Source: Metabacillus niabensis
GTDB lineage: Bacteria; Bacillota; Bacilli; Bacillales; Bacillaceae
Assembly: GCF_020524345.1 (NCBI RefSeq)
Contig: NZ_JAIVLH010000001.1
Span: 434,001 to 498,000, forward strand
DNA: 64,000 bases
Reading direction: 5' to 3'
Shown: in pieces, positions 45,195 to 54,167 of the stretch
Layout of the letters: each line of letters begins with the position of its first letter
How positions within the stretch are numbered: position 1 is the first letter of the stretch
Translations under genes and position numbers: made by a program
Notes under the pieces: generated by a model
The model's database searches: none
Told to the model about the DNA's origin: nothing
The model's input: the letters and a program-made list of their open reading frames with translations, nothing else

Positions 45195-46273
45195 TGAAAT
45201 CAATTAAAATCAAAACAACAGAATCAGAGTATCCCGTCCTTGTGGGAGATAACGTTATAAGTGAACTTACAACGATACTAAACGGTTTATCTCCTTCAAA
45301 GGTTTTGATTGTAACAGATTCAAATGTTGACAAGTTTTATGGTGAGAAATTAGTAAGCACAATATGTCCTCATTTCACAACTTATAAATATGTTATTACT
45401 AGTGGGGAAGAAGCAAAATCTTTTGATGTGTTTTATGAATTACAGACTTATGCATTAAAACAGCAGTTGGACCGAAAGTCTGTCATTCTTGCTTTTGGTG
45501 GTGGTGTTGTCGGAGATTTAACCGGATTTGTAGCAGCTACATTTATGAGGGGAATTCCTTACATACAAATCCCAACCACTCTTTTAGCACATGATAGTGC
45601 TGTTGGAGGAAAGGTAGCGATCAATCATCCGGAAGGGAAAAATATGATCGGTGCATTTTATCAGCCTAAAGCAGTTGTTTATGACAGTCACTTCTTAGGA
45701 AGTCTGCCAATTGAAGAAATGAGATCCGGCTTTGCAGAGGTTATAAAACATGCACTAATTCGAAGTGAATCATTATTCCAATATTTACAATACGAAATAC
45801 ATGATTTGCAGGATGTGAATAATGAGCGACTAGAAAAAATGATTCTTGAAGGAATTAAGATTAAAGCAGATGTTGTTTCAAAAGATGAAAAAGAGCTAGG
45901 GATAAGGGAAATTTTAAACTTTGGTCACACTTTAGGTCATGCAATTGAGGCTGAAGCCGGATATGGAAAACTGTCTCATGGAGACTGTGTTGCAACTGGA
46001 ATGTTATTTGCTACTTGGCTAAGCATGAAATCTTTAAACATATCATTACCATATGAAGAATTAAAAGCATGGTTTAAGAAAATAGGTTTTCCAACAACCA
46101 TACCGGTTTCACAAGACACACTAAATTTGATTAAAAGAATGACTAAAGACAAGAAAACAAAAGCGAATCAAATTAAAATGATTTTGCTTAAAAGGATCGG
46201 AGAAACGACATCTTTGACATTTACTGCTGAGGAACTACACTCATTGGTAAATGAATGGAGATCTATCGAATAG
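45194..46273 (+). CDS. aroB: 3-dehydroquinate synthase
   Basis: A 359-aa NAD- and metal-dependent enzyme, second step of the shikimate pathway. The NAD-binding motif AFGGGVVGDLTGFVAATFMR lies near residues 97-116. DSAVGGKVAINHPEGKN and the metal-ligating histidines in NFGHTLGHAIEAE and LSHGDCVATGM are present. One base overlaps the aroC stop, and the 3' end reads into the aroH ribosome binding site, so these three genes are tightly coupled. Confidence 0.97.
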   Translation: MKSIKIKTTESEYPVLVGDNVISELTTILNGLSPSKVLIVTDSNVDKFYGEKLVSTICPHFTTYKYVITSGEEAKSFDVFYELQTYALKQQLDRKSVILAFGGGVVGDLTGFVAATFMRGIPYIQIPTTLLAHDSAVGGKVAINHPEGKNMIGAFYQPKAVVYDSHFLGSLPIEEMRSGFAEVIKHALIRSESLFQYLQYEIHDLQDVNNERLEKMILEGIKIKADVVSKDEKELGIREILNFGHTLGHAIEAEAGYGKLSHGDCVATGMLFATWLSMKSLNISLPYEELKAWFKKIGFPTTIPVSQDTLNLIKRMTKDKKTKANQIKMILLKRIGETTSLTFTAEELHSLVNEWRSIE

Positions 46274-46284
46274 GAGGAAGTCGC

Positions 46285-46656
46285 TTGATTAGGGGGATTA
46301 GAGGAGCTACCACTGTTACAGAAGATAATGAACAGCAAATCTTGAAGGCAACAAATGAGTTATTAAAGGAAATGATTAAAAATAATAGTATTCACCCGGA
46401 ACAAGTAGCACAAGTTATAATAACGGTAACAGAGGATCTTATATCGACTTTTCCTGCAAAGGCATTGAGAAACATCGAAGGGTGGACGTATGTTCCTGTT
46501 ATGTGTATGCAGGAAATACCTGTTAAAGGAAGCCTGAAAATGTGTATAAGAGTTATGATGACTGTGAATACAGACATTGAGCAGGATAAAGTCAATCACG
46601 TTTATTTAGAAGGAGCAACTGTCCTTCGCCCGGATTTGTCCGTTTCCTCTCAATAA
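46285..46656 (+). CDS. aroH: Chorismate mutase AroH
   Basis: A 123-aa monofunctional chorismate mutase of the trimeric AroH type, converting chorismate to prephenate. The active-site arginine is in MIRGIRGATT, and CIRVMMTVNTD and HVYLEGATVLRPDL are conserved. TTG 46285 follows AGGAGG (46272-46277) and gives the exact family start; the longer frame from 46255 overlaps aroB. Below it lies the TRAP-controlled trp leader, which decides how much transcription reaches trpE. Confidence 0.96.
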   Translation: MIRGIRGATTVTEDNEQQILKATNELLKEMIKNNSIHPEQVAQVIITVTEDLISTFPAKALRNIEGWTYVPVMCMQEIPVKGSLKMCIRVMMTVNTDIEQDKVNHVYLEGATVLRPDLSVSSQ

Positions 46657-46691
46657 TTATTTGAAAATTTCAAACAGTATAACATCCAATC

Positions 46692-46721
46692 TTGACAGGT
46701 TGATTAGATTTATAATAACAT
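46692..46721 (+). promoter_or_regulatory. trp operon promoter candidate
   Basis: A consensus TTGACA (46692-46697), an 18-bp spacer and TAACAT (46716-46721). RNA would begin near 46728, just before the TRAP triplet array. The -10 matches only four of six positions. Confidence 0.6.
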
Positions 46722-46737
46722 GTTGGAGAAGATTGAT

Positions 46738-46796
46738 TAGTAGATGAGTAGAAGAGTTTAGATTAGGGTAGCCGAGAATGAGTGAGTTTAGTTGAG
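46738..46796 (+). promoter_or_regulatory. TRAP-binding site: 13 GAG/UAG triplets in the trp leader
   Basis: GAG or TAG triplets start at 46738, 46741, 46746, 46749, 46754, 46759, 46764, 46769, 46774, 46780, 46784, 46789 and 46794, mostly spaced by two bases, the spacing TRAP needs. B. subtilis has 11 triplets in its trp leader. The array overlaps the antiterminator: GGTTTTT (46796-46802) can pair with AAAAACC (46825-46831), and GGGTAG (46766-46771) with CTACCC (46819-46824). TRAP binding would free the terminator strand. Confidence 0.92.
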
Positions 46797-46821
46797 GTTT
46801 TTTCTAAAAGGCACAAGTCTA

Positions 46822-46856
46822 CCCAAAAACCGTTCGTGTTTTTGGGTTTTATTTAT
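46822..46856 (+). terminator. trp attenuator terminator
   Basis: CCCAAAAAC (46822-46830) and GTTTTTGGG (46838-46846) form a 9-bp stem with loop CGTTCGT, followed by TTTTATTTAT. It is mutually exclusive with the antiterminator pairings that use 46796-46802 and 46766-46771. Confidence 0.9.
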
Positions 46857-46913
46857 ATTTTCATTATTTGAAAATATTAAATATTGTGCTAAAACAATCT
46901 TCAAATTTTACAA

Positions 46914-46950
46914 CCTCCTAAATGCTCGTTCTCCAAAATTTCTTGGAGGA
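46914..46950 (+). promoter_or_regulatory. Hairpin over the trpE ribosome binding site
   Basis: CTCCAA (46931-46936) pairs with TTGGAG (46943-46948), covering the GGAGGA ribosome binding site of trpE. CCTCC at 46914-46918 could pair with the same GGAGG instead. B. subtilis trpE has a comparable TRAP-dependent sequestering hairpin. Confidence 0.75.
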
Positions 46951-46960
46951 GTGAGTTATA

Positions 46961-48502
46961 TTGAATTTTTCTTCATTTTCCACTTTCTGTGAAGATAGCA
47001 AGCAATTTCGTACGATCCCCATTGTAAAAAAGTATATTGTGGACACCTTCACACCTATTCAATTATTTCAATTATTTAAGGAAGAAGCTGTTTATTTGCT
47101 GGAGAGTAAGGATGCTGAATCAGAATGGTCCAGATATTCTTTTATCGGCTTGAATCCGTTTTTATTTATTGAAGAAACACATGGTGAATTTTCATTATTA
47201 AATGAACAGCGTAAAACAATTACAAAGTCTGCATCCATTACACAAATGTTTAAAGAACTCCAAAAACACTTATCAATAAAATTACCAGAGCTTGATATAC
47301 CTTTTGTTGGTGGAGCAGTCGGATATATTGGATATGATACAGTATCCGTTATAGAAAAGGTTGAAAAACATAAGCTAAATGATTTGAATCAACAAAATTG
47401 TATGTTCTTTGTATGTGAAACCGTTATTGCATTCGATCATCAAGAGAAACAGCTTTATTTTATTCACTTTGAGCGGGTGAATGGTACAGAATCTGAGGAG
47501 CATTTAAAAGCTACTTATGAACTTGCTGAAGCCAAATTGAATAAATACGTAAGCATGCTGAAGCAAAAGCCCCAAGCAGAGAACATGCCGCTTGCAGTTT
47601 CAGATCAGTTTGATCTTAATTTTGATGAAATTAAATCAAACTATGAAAAATCAAAGTTCTTAGAGGATGTAGAGAAAGTAAAAGAATACATTAGAGCCGG
47701 GGATATCTTTCAAGGGGTACTTTCACAAAGATTTGAAATACCTATTTCAACAGATGGGTTTTCACTTTACAGAATTTTAAGGATCGTTAATCCATCCCCA
47801 TACCTTTTCTATATTCGAATAAATGATACAGAGCTTGTTGGAAGCTCACCTGAAAGATTAATTTATATTCAGAATAAGCATCTGGAGATTCACCCAATTG
47901 CAGGTACAAGAAGACGCGGGAAAACGATTGAAGAAGATTTGTACTTTGAGGAAGAACTTAAACATGACGAGAAAGAAAAAGCAGAGCATTATATGCTTGT
48001 TGATTTAGCTAGAAATGATTTGGGCAGGGTTGCAGAATATGGATCTGTTACCACTCCAACTTTAATGGAAGTTGGCCGTTTTTCTCATGTTATGCATTTA
48101 ATTTCAAAGGTAACCGCAAGATTAAAAGATGATATACATCCGATGGATGCTCTTCTTTCATCATTTCCGGCCGGGACCGTTTCCGGTGCACCTAAAATTC
48201 GAGCTATGCAAATCATACAGGAGCTAGAACCTACAGCAAGAGGCAGCTACGCTGGTTGCGTAGCATATGTAGGGTTTGACGGCAATGTAGATTCTTGTAT
48301 AACAATTAGAACCATTACAGTGAAAAATAATATTGCTTATGTTCAAGCAGGAGCAGGTATTGTTGTAGACAGTGTACCTGAGCTTGAATGGAAGGAAACA
48401 TGCAATAAAGCTAGTGCAATGTTAAAGGCTATACAGTTAGCTGAGAAAGTCTTTTCAAAGGAGGAGAAAAGTAATGAAAGAGCTTCTAGCAAAATGTATT
48501 GA
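46961..48502 (+). CDS. trpE: Anthranilate synthase component I
   Basis: A 513-aa enzyme making anthranilate from chorismate, first committed step of tryptophan synthesis. The N-terminal domain carries the feedback site, LLESKDAESEWSRYSFIGLN near residues 47-66. The C-terminal chorismate-binding domain has GDIFQGVLSQRFE, HPIAGTRRRGKT, LVDLARNDLGRV, FPAGTVSGAPKIRAMQII and QAGAGIVVDS. TTG start at 46961 with GGAGGA 10 bases upstream. The glutamine amidotransferase TrpG is not in the operon, as in B. subtilis, where it is shared with folate synthesis. The last 29 bases overlap trpD. Confidence 0.97.
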   Translation: MNFSSFSTFCEDSKQFRTIPIVKKYIVDTFTPIQLFQLFKEEAVYLLESKDAESEWSRYSFIGLNPFLFIEETHGEFSLLNEQRKTITKSASITQMFKELQKHLSIKLPELDIPFVGGAVGYIGYDTVSVIEKVEKHKLNDLNQQNCMFFVCETVIAFDHQEKQLYFIHFERVNGTESEEHLKATYELAEAKLNKYVSMLKQKPQAENMPLAVSDQFDLNFDEIKSNYEKSKFLEDVEKVKEYIRAGDIFQGVLSQRFEIPISTDGFSLYRILRIVNPSPYLFYIRINDTELVGSSPERLIYIQNKHLEIHPIAGTRRRGKTIEEDLYFEEELKHDEKEKAEHYMLVDLARNDLGRVAEYGSVTTPTLMEVGRFSHVMHLISKVTARLKDDIHPMDALLSSFPAGTVSGAPKIRAMQIIQELEPTARGSYAGCVAYVGFDGNVDSCITIRTITVKNNIAYVQAGAGIVVDSVPELEWKETCNKASAMLKAIQLAEKVFSKEEKSNERASSKMY

Positions 48503-49490
48503 GGGGAATACGTTAACAGAAAGACAAGCGGAAGATGTAATGGACTTAATTATGACGGGTGAAGCCACCCCTAGTCAGATTGCTAGTTTAGTATCTATCA
48601 TGCGATTTAGAGGAGAAACTGTTGATGAACTTGTAGGATTTACAAAATCAATGAAAAAACATATGTCCAGTTTATCGTATAAAAGTGATGTCATCGATAC
48701 ATGTGGTACTGGTGGCGATGGTGCTTCTACATTTAATATTTCAACTGCAGCAGCAATTGTTGTATCGTCTTTAAAGGTGAAAGTAGCAAAGCATGGTAAC
48801 AGGGCAGTTTCCTCAAAAAGCGGAAGTGCCGATGTTCTCGAGAAACTTGGTGTGAATATTCAGACATCAAAAGATGAAGCGTTGGAAAGTTTAGAAGAAC
48901 GTCACATGAGTTTTCTCTTTGCACCAATGTTTCACTCTTCCATGAAGCACGCAGTAGCTCCAAGAAAGGAGCTCGGGTTCCGTACTGTTTTTAATTTGTT
49001 AGGACCTCTTTCTAATCCGGCCAATGCTAAACGACAGGTCATCGGCGTTTTTTCTACAGAATATGCGGAGAAAATGGCAGAAGCATTAAAGCGATTAGGT
49101 GCTGAGCATGTCATGCTTGTCACAGGCCGTGATGGGCTAGATGAAATATCGATAACAACTGCAACAGATATTGTGGAATTAAAAAATGGCGAGATTAAGA
49201 GGTATGTTCTTCAACCCGAAGATGTGGGGTTAAATAGTGGTATTATAGATGAAATTCAAGTGTCTAATGCAGAAGAAAGTGCGTTGTTAATCGAACAAAT
49301 CCTAAAAGGAGAAGGACCAGTTAGTGCCGAGAATATAGTTGCACTTAATGCCGGTGCAGCACTATATGTCGCTAACCAAGTCCCTACATTAGATATGGGT
49401 GTTATTTTAGCGAAGGAAGCAATAAAAAATGGTTCTGCATACAAGCAATTAAGATCATTACGTCATCAGCAGGAGGAGCATTATGCTTGA
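48474..49490 (+). CDS. trpD: Anthranilate phosphoribosyltransferase
   Basis: A 338-aa enzyme joining anthranilate and PRPP. The PRPP-binding motif is [20 protein letters not shown] near residues 76-95; [20 protein letters not shown] and [20 protein letters not shown] follow. It begins inside trpE: the two genes overlap by 29 bases, the same length I recall for B. subtilis, where translation of the pair is coupled. Its end overlaps trpC by 8 bases. Confidence 0.97.
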   Translation: MKELLAKCIEGNTLTERQAEDVMDLIMTGEATPSQIASLVSIMRFRGETVDELVGFTKSMKKHMSSLSYKSDVIDTCGTGGDGASTFNISTAAAIVVSSLKVKVAKHGNRAVSSKSGSADVLEKLGVNIQTSKDEALESLEERHMSFLFAPMFHSSMKHAVAPRKELGFRTVFNLLGPLSNPANAKRQVIGVFSTEYAEKMAEALKRLGAEHVMLVTGRDGLDEISITTATDIVELKNGEIKRYVLQPEDVGLNSGIIDEIQVSNAEESALLIEQILKGEGPVSAENIVALNAGAALYVANQVPTLDMGVILAKEAIKNGSAYKQLRSLRHQQEEHYA

Positions 49491-50247
49491 ACAAATTCTT
49501 GAAACAAAAAAAGAGGAAATTAAACAGTTAATCATCCCGGAAAATGAAGGGCTGCCGCATCGTTCCTTTTTACAGGCTTTAACCAAACCAAATCGTAGAT
49601 TAGCATTGATTGCTGAAGTGAAAAAAGCATCGCCTTCAAAAGGATTAATTAAACCTGATTTCCATCCGGTTACCATTGCAAAAGCATATGAACGAGGAGG
49701 AGCGGATTGTTTATCCGTTCTTACCGATACCCCATATTTTCAAGGGAAAAAAGAATTCCTTACAGAAGTAAAAAAAGCTGTGAATTTACCTGTCTTAAGA
49801 AAGGACTTTATCATTAACTCTAAACAAATAATCGAAGCAAAGCACATCGGTGCCGATGCTGTATTGTTAATAGGTGAAGCACTAGAGCCGGCTTTATTAA
49901 AAGAATTATATATCCATGCAGAGGAAATCGGACTGGACGTTCTTGTGGAAGTACATGATCAACATCATCTTGAACAGGTTTTGAAGGTAATTAAGCCAAA
50001 AATTCTAGGGGTAAATAACCGAAATTTGAAAACATTTGAAACGAATATTCATCAATTAAGTGAAATGATTTCATCTATTCCACAAGATACACTTCTTGTT
50101 AGTGAAAGTGGTATTTACACAAATGATGATTTGGACTTGGTCCAACAATTTGGGGCAAAAGCTGTTTTGGTCGGTGAATCATTAATGAGAAAAGAAGATC
50201 AAACAACCGCCATAAAGGAATTATTCGGAGAACCTGTTTATGAATAA
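49483..50247 (+). CDS. trpC: Indole-3-glycerol phosphate synthase
   Basis: A 254-aa (beta/alpha)8-barrel enzyme that closes the indole ring. The catalytic lysine and glutamate motifs are [13 protein letters not shown] near residues 46-58, [12 protein letters not shown] near 106, [10 protein letters not shown] near 177 and VSESGIYT near 206. It overlaps trpD by 8 bases and trpF by 8 bases. Confidence 0.97.
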   Translation: MLEQILETKKEEIKQLIIPENEGLPHRSFLQALTKPNRRLALIAEVKKASPSKGLIKPDFHPVTIAKAYERGGADCLSVLTDTPYFQGKKEFLTEVKKAVNLPVLRKDFIINSKQIIEAKHIGADAVLLIGEALEPALLKELYIHAEEIGLDVLVEVHDQHHLEQVLKVIKPKILGVNNRNLKTFETNIHQLSEMISSIPQDTLLVSESGIYTNDDLDLVQQFGAKAVLVGESLMRKEDQTTAIKELFGEPVYE

Positions 50248-50893
50248 ACCTGTTATCAAATTTTGCGGCGTTCAAAGTCTAAATGATCTTAAAGTGGTCT
50301 GTCATTCTCTTGCTGATTATATCGGATTTATATTTGCTGAAAGCAAGAGAAAGGTCGAGCCAATATTAGTTTCCGAATGGTTAAAGGAAGTAGACACATC
50401 AAAGAAAGTTGTCGCAGTCTTTGTAAATCCTACTGATGAAGAAATTGAGAACGTTTTGAAACATATACCTGTTGATGTTATTCAATTTCATGGTAACGAA
50501 ACAATAGATCAAATCAGACGGATTGGTCGTTCCTTCGATGGTCAACTTTGGAAGGCACTTCATCATCATGACAAAACAATAGAGGAGATGGAGCATTATC
50601 ATTCAGTTATTGATGGTTTTGTTATCGACTCTAGAACGAAGGGTCAGTGGGGTGGAACGGGTGTAAGGTTTGATTGGGATGCTGTTCCACAATACATTGA
50701 TTTGACAAACCGGCTTAAAAAGCTTTGTTTGATTGCCGGTGGTGTGAATGAAAAAAATATTAGTGAATTATTATCCCTACATCCACAAGGAATTGACTTA
50801 TCCAGCGGAATTGAAATAGATCATAAGAAGAGTAGCGAAAAGGTCAATAAGATCGAAGAAAGGGTGTTACAGTATGTCAATATATCCAGATGA
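50240..50893 (+). CDS. trpF: Phosphoribosylanthranilate isomerase
   Basis: A 217-aa (beta/alpha)8-barrel isomerase (PRAI). Active-site elements are KFCGVQS near the N-terminus (catalytic Cys), [20 protein letters not shown] near residues 130-149 (catalytic Asp), [10 protein letters not shown] and GIDLSSGIE. It is a separate gene, not fused to trpC as in enterobacteria. It overlaps trpB by 20 bases. Confidence 0.96.
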   Translation: MNKPVIKFCGVQSLNDLKVVCHSLADYIGFIFAESKRKVEPILVSEWLKEVDTSKKVVAVFVNPTDEEIENVLKHIPVDVIQFHGNETIDQIRRIGRSFDGQLWKALHHHDKTIEEMEHYHSVIDGFVIDSRTKGQWGGTGVRFDWDAVPQYIDLTNRLKKLCLIAGGVNEKNISELLSLHPQGIDLSSGIEIDHKKSSEKVNKIEERVLQYVNISR

Positions 50894-52070
50894 AAAAGGT
50901 CGGTACGGTGATTTTGGAGGACGTTTTGTTCCGGAAACTCTTATGACACCGTTAGCGGAAATTGAAAAAGCGCATAAAGAAGCAATGAATGATCCTGAAT
51001 TTTTAGAGGAATATCATTATTTGCTAAAAGAGTATTCAGGTAGACCAACAACGGTTACTTTTGCCGGGAATGTAACAAATAAATTGGGTGGAGCAAAAAT
51101 CTATCTGAAGCGTGAAGATTTAAACCATACTGGAGCACATAAAATTAATAATGCAATCGGGCAGGTTTTATTGGCTAAACGCATGGGAAAAACAAAAGTT
51201 ATTGCTGAAACAGGAGCAGGACAGCATGGAGTGGCTACCGCAACAGTTGCAGCAAAGTTTGGCATGGAATGTAAAGTATTTATGGGAGAAGAAGATGTTA
51301 GACGTCAAGAGTTAAATGTGTTTAGAATGCAACTTCTAGGTGCTGAGGTAATACCTGTAACAAGTGGAAATAAAACGTTAAAAGATGCAACAAATGAAGC
51401 GATGCGCTATTGGGTACAGCATTGTTCAGATCATTTTTATATCATTGGTTCTGTTGTAGGACCACATCCTTATCCATATATCGTTCGAGAATTTCAACGC
51501 GTGATAGGGGATGAAGCAAGGGAACAATTCTATAATATCGAGGGATCTTTACCAACAAAGGTAATAGCTTGTGTTGGTGGTGGAAGTAATGCGATCGGAA
51601 TGTTTGCTGCATTCTTACCAGATAAAGTTGAATTAGTAGGTGCAGAAGCAGCAGGAAAAGGTGTGGAAACTGATCTACATGCTGCAACAATCACAAAAGG
51701 GACAAGGGGTGTTCTCCACGGCTCATTAACATATCTCCTGCAAGATGAATATGGACAAATTATCGAACCATATTCAATTTCAGCCGGATTGGATTATCCA
51801 GGTATAGGACCTGAACATGCACATTTAGCAAGTACAGGGCGTGTGAAATATGAAAGTGTTACAGATCAAGAGGCACTCGATGCATTAGAGCTTCTAGCAA
51901 GAGAGGAAGGTATTTTAGCTGCAATAGAATCAGCACATGCTCTTTCCACCGCATTTAGCCATGCAAAGCAAATGAACCAGGACGAAAGTATATTGATTTG
52001 TTTATCTGGAAGAGGAGACAAGGATGTTCATACATTAATGGCTCATTATAAGGAGGTTGGAAAAGCATGA
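50874..52070 (+). CDS. trpB: Tryptophan synthase beta chain
   Basis: A 398-aa PLP enzyme condensing indole with serine. The PLP lysine is in [15 protein letters not shown] near residues 83-97; [18 protein letters not shown] and the phosphate-binding [10 protein letters not shown] follow. GRFVPETLM at the N-terminus and GRGDKDV at the C-terminus are conserved. It is the alpha2-beta2 partner of TrpA, whose start overlaps its end by 4 bases. Confidence 0.98.
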   Translation: MSIYPDEKGRYGDFGGRFVPETLMTPLAEIEKAHKEAMNDPEFLEEYHYLLKEYSGRPTTVTFAGNVTNKLGGAKIYLKREDLNHTGAHKINNAIGQVLLAKRMGKTKVIAETGAGQHGVATATVAAKFGMECKVFMGEEDVRRQELNVFRMQLLGAEVIPVTSGNKTLKDATNEAMRYWVQHCSDHFYIIGSVVGPHPYPYIVREFQRVIGDEAREQFYNIEGSLPTKVIACVGGGSNAIGMFAAFLPDKVELVGAEAAGKGVETDLHAATITKGTRGVLHGSLTYLLQDEYGQIIEPYSISAGLDYPGIGPEHAHLASTGRVKYESVTDQEALDALELLAREEGILAAIESAHALSTAFSHAKQMNQDESILICLSGRGDKDVHTLMAHYKEVGKA

Positions 52071-52870
52071 CCCTTTTTAAACAGTCTGTAAACAGCCAAT
52101 TATTCATCCCGTTTATTACAGCGGGTGATCCACATTCTGACGTAACTGTTGACTTGGCTATTGCACTTCAAGATGCTGGAGCATCAGCTATTGAGTTAGG
52201 TATCCCGTATTCTGATCCTGTTGCAGACGGGCCGGTTATTCAAAAAGCATCTAGTCGTGCGTTGAAAAATGGAATGAACATTATAGAAGCAATGAAACTA
52301 GTTCCGAAAATGAGAAAAAAAGGGCTGAACATTCCAATAATACTCTTTACGTATTATAATCCTGTGTTACAATTAAATCAGGAATCCTTTTTCGCTTTAC
52401 TGCGGGAAAATACAATAGACGGTCTATTAATTCCCGATATTCCATTTGAGGAAAGTGAAGAATTAAGACAAAAATGTAAGGAACAATCTATTTCATTTAT
52501 TTCGTTAGTAGCTCCTACATCATCAAGTAGAATTAAGATGATCGCAGAGGCTGCAGAAGGGTTTATTTATTGTGTTTCATCTTTAGGGGTAACAGGTGTT
52601 AGAAAGAATTTTGATGAATCAATAACATCGTTTCTTAAAGAAGTAAAAAGCTACAGTTCTGTTCCTGTTGTAGTTGGCTTTGGTGTATCTTCACGGGAAC
52701 AAGTAGAACAACTCTCAAACATTTCTGACGGAGTTGTAGTTGGAAGTGCTTTAGTACGAGAAATTGAACGCCTTCAAACAACTCTAATGGACAAAGAGGG
52801 GCGTCAACAAGCAATTGAAGACTTTCAACAGTTCGCCAAAACATTTGTTTTGGTCAATGAAATGAAATGA
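52067..52870 (+). CDS. trpA: Tryptophan synthase alpha chain
   Basis: A 267-aa (beta/alpha)8-barrel that cleaves indole-3-glycerol phosphate to indole, passing it to TrpB through the tunnel. Catalytic Glu and Asp lie in [19 protein letters not shown] near residues 43-61. [31 protein letters not shown] and [10 protein letters not shown] are conserved. It is the last trp gene; a 98-base gap with a dyad separates it from hisC. Confidence 0.97.
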   Translation: MTLFKQSVNSQLFIPFITAGDPHSDVTVDLAIALQDAGASAIELGIPYSDPVADGPVIQKASSRALKNGMNIIEAMKLVPKMRKKGLNIPIILFTYYNPVLQLNQESFFALLRENTIDGLLIPDIPFEESEELRQKCKEQSISFISLVAPTSSSRIKMIAEAAEGFIYCVSSLGVTGVRKNFDESITSFLKEVKSYSSVPVVVGFGVSSREQVEQLSNISDGVVVGSALVREIERLQTTLMDKEGRQQAIEDFQQFAKTFVLVNEMK

Positions 52871-52895
52871 TTTTCATAGAATGATAATTTCATGA

Positions 52896-52948
52896 AAGTA
52901 AACAATAAGAGTGTTTAATAGGTAATTGAACTCAAATATTGTTTACTT
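52896..52948 (+). promoter_or_regulatory. 11-bp inverted repeat between trpA and hisC
   Basis: AAGTAAACAAT (52896-52906) and ATTGTTTACTT (52938-52948) are perfect complements with a 31-base loop. There is no T run. It ends just before the hisC ribosome binding site (AGAGGTG). It may be a processing or stabilising hairpin in the supra-operon mRNA, or a protein-binding dyad. Confidence 0.55.
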
Positions 52949-52968
52949 ACTTAAAAGAGGTGTTTGCT

Positions 52969-54051
52969 TTGCATGTAAAAGAACAGTTATTAAATTTAAA
53001 ACCGTATCAGCCTGGTAAACCTATAGAAGAGGTGAAAAAAGAATTTAATTTATCTAAGGTTGTAAAGCTTGCTTCAAATGAAAACCCATATGGGTGCTCA
53101 CCAAAAGCTAAACAAGCAATTGTAGATGAGTTGGAGCAGTTGGCAATTTATCCTGATGGATATAGTGCATTGCTTCGTACGAAGCTGGCTGACCATCTAG
53201 GTGTAAAAGAGGAACAATTGATCTTTGGAAATGGATCAGATGAGATTGTTCAAATAATCTGTCGTGCCCTATTAAACCAAGAAACAAACACAGTTATGGC
53301 TGCTCCAACATTTCCGCAATATAAACATAATGCTGTGATAGAAGGAGCTCAAATTAGAGAAGTTCCATTAGTAGAAGGACATCATGACTTAGACGCAATG
53401 CTTAAGCAAATTGATGAAAAAACAACAGTTGTATGGGTATGTACACCTAATAATCCAACGGGTACATATATAAACAGGGAAAATTTATTGGATTTCATAA
53501 ATAAGGTACCTAAACATGTACTAATAGTTGTAGATGAGGCTTATTTTGAATACGTAATAGCAGATGATTATCCACAAACAATAGAATGGATTAATGATTA
53601 TCCAAACCTTATGATCCTGCGTACATTTTCTAAAGCGTATGGACTTGCTGCATTACGTGTAGGTTATGGAATTGGGAATACAGAATTAATAAGAAAAATA
53701 GAACCTGCCAGAGAGCCTTTCAATACAAGCAGAGTTGCCCAGGCTGCTGCAATAGCTGCATTAGATGATGCAGAATTTGTAGCTGATTGTCGCGAGAAGA
53801 ATAAAAAAGGCTTAAAGCAATTTTACGATTTCTGTGAAGAGCTTGGACTAGAATACTATCAATCAGAAGGAAATTTTATTTTAATTAACTTTAACCGAGA
53901 TTCTGATGAGGTCTTTCAAGCTTTACTGAAAAAGGGATATATTGTTCGCTCAGGTAATGCTCTTGGTTTCCCAACACACTTACGTATTACAGTAGGAAAT
54001 ACGCAGCAAAATGAAGAAATCATTGAAGCATTAAAAGATTTTGTTCAATAA
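52969..54051 (+). CDS. hisC: Histidinol-phosphate / aromatic aminotransferase
   Basis: A 360-aa PLP aminotransferase of fold type I. In B. subtilis the same gene in this operon serves both histidine synthesis and phenylalanine/tyrosine transamination. Conserved are [13 protein letters not shown] near residues 33-45, [19 protein letters not shown] and the PLP lysine in [20 protein letters not shown] 52969 ([17 protein letters not shown]) is chosen for the AGAGGTG site; the frame extends 10 codons upstream into the hairpin. Confidence 0.96.
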   Translation: MHVKEQLLNLKPYQPGKPIEEVKKEFNLSKVVKLASNENPYGCSPKAKQAIVDELEQLAIYPDGYSALLRTKLADHLGVKEEQLIFGNGSDEIVQIICRALLNQETNTVMAAPTFPQYKHNAVIEGAQIREVPLVEGHHDLDAMLKQIDEKTTVVWVCTPNNPTGTYINRENLLDFINKVPKHVLIVVDEAYFEYVIADDYPQTIEWINDYPNLMILRTFSKAYGLAALRVGYGIGNTELIRKIEPAREPFNTSRVAQAAAIAALDDAEFVADCREKNKKGLKQFYDFCEELGLEYYQSEGNFILINFNRDSDEVFQALLKKGYIVRSGNALGFPTHLRITVGNTQQNEEIIEALKDFVQ

Positions 54052-54057
54052 TAATCC

Positions 54058-54106
54058 AGAGGGTACTAGTCTAAATTTAGTATAAGCTTAGAAGTACCCT
54101 CTTTTT
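54058..54106 (+). terminator. Terminator between hisC and tyrA
   Basis: AGAGGGTACT (54058-54067) and AGTACCCTCT (54093-54102) form a perfect 10-bp stem with a 25-base loop, followed by TTTT. It implies that tyrA and aroA have an additional promoter or depend on read-through. Confidence 0.85.
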
Positions 54107-54167
54107 AAATGTAACATAAATGAATGAATAGCCTCTTTGATGATAGGCCAAAAAAGGTGATTACAGA

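Noticed and set aside
46657-46960. T-box riboswitch as controller of the trp operon
   Set aside because: No T-box sequence or specifier stem is visible; the GAG/UAG triplet array and the mtrB gene point to TRAP instead.
46792-46992. 66-codon plus-strand frame in the trp leader
   Set aside because: It spans the attenuator terminator and the trpE ribosome binding site and overlaps trpE out of frame; its start codon lacks a ribosome binding site. It is a by-product of AT-rich leader sequence, not a leader peptide.
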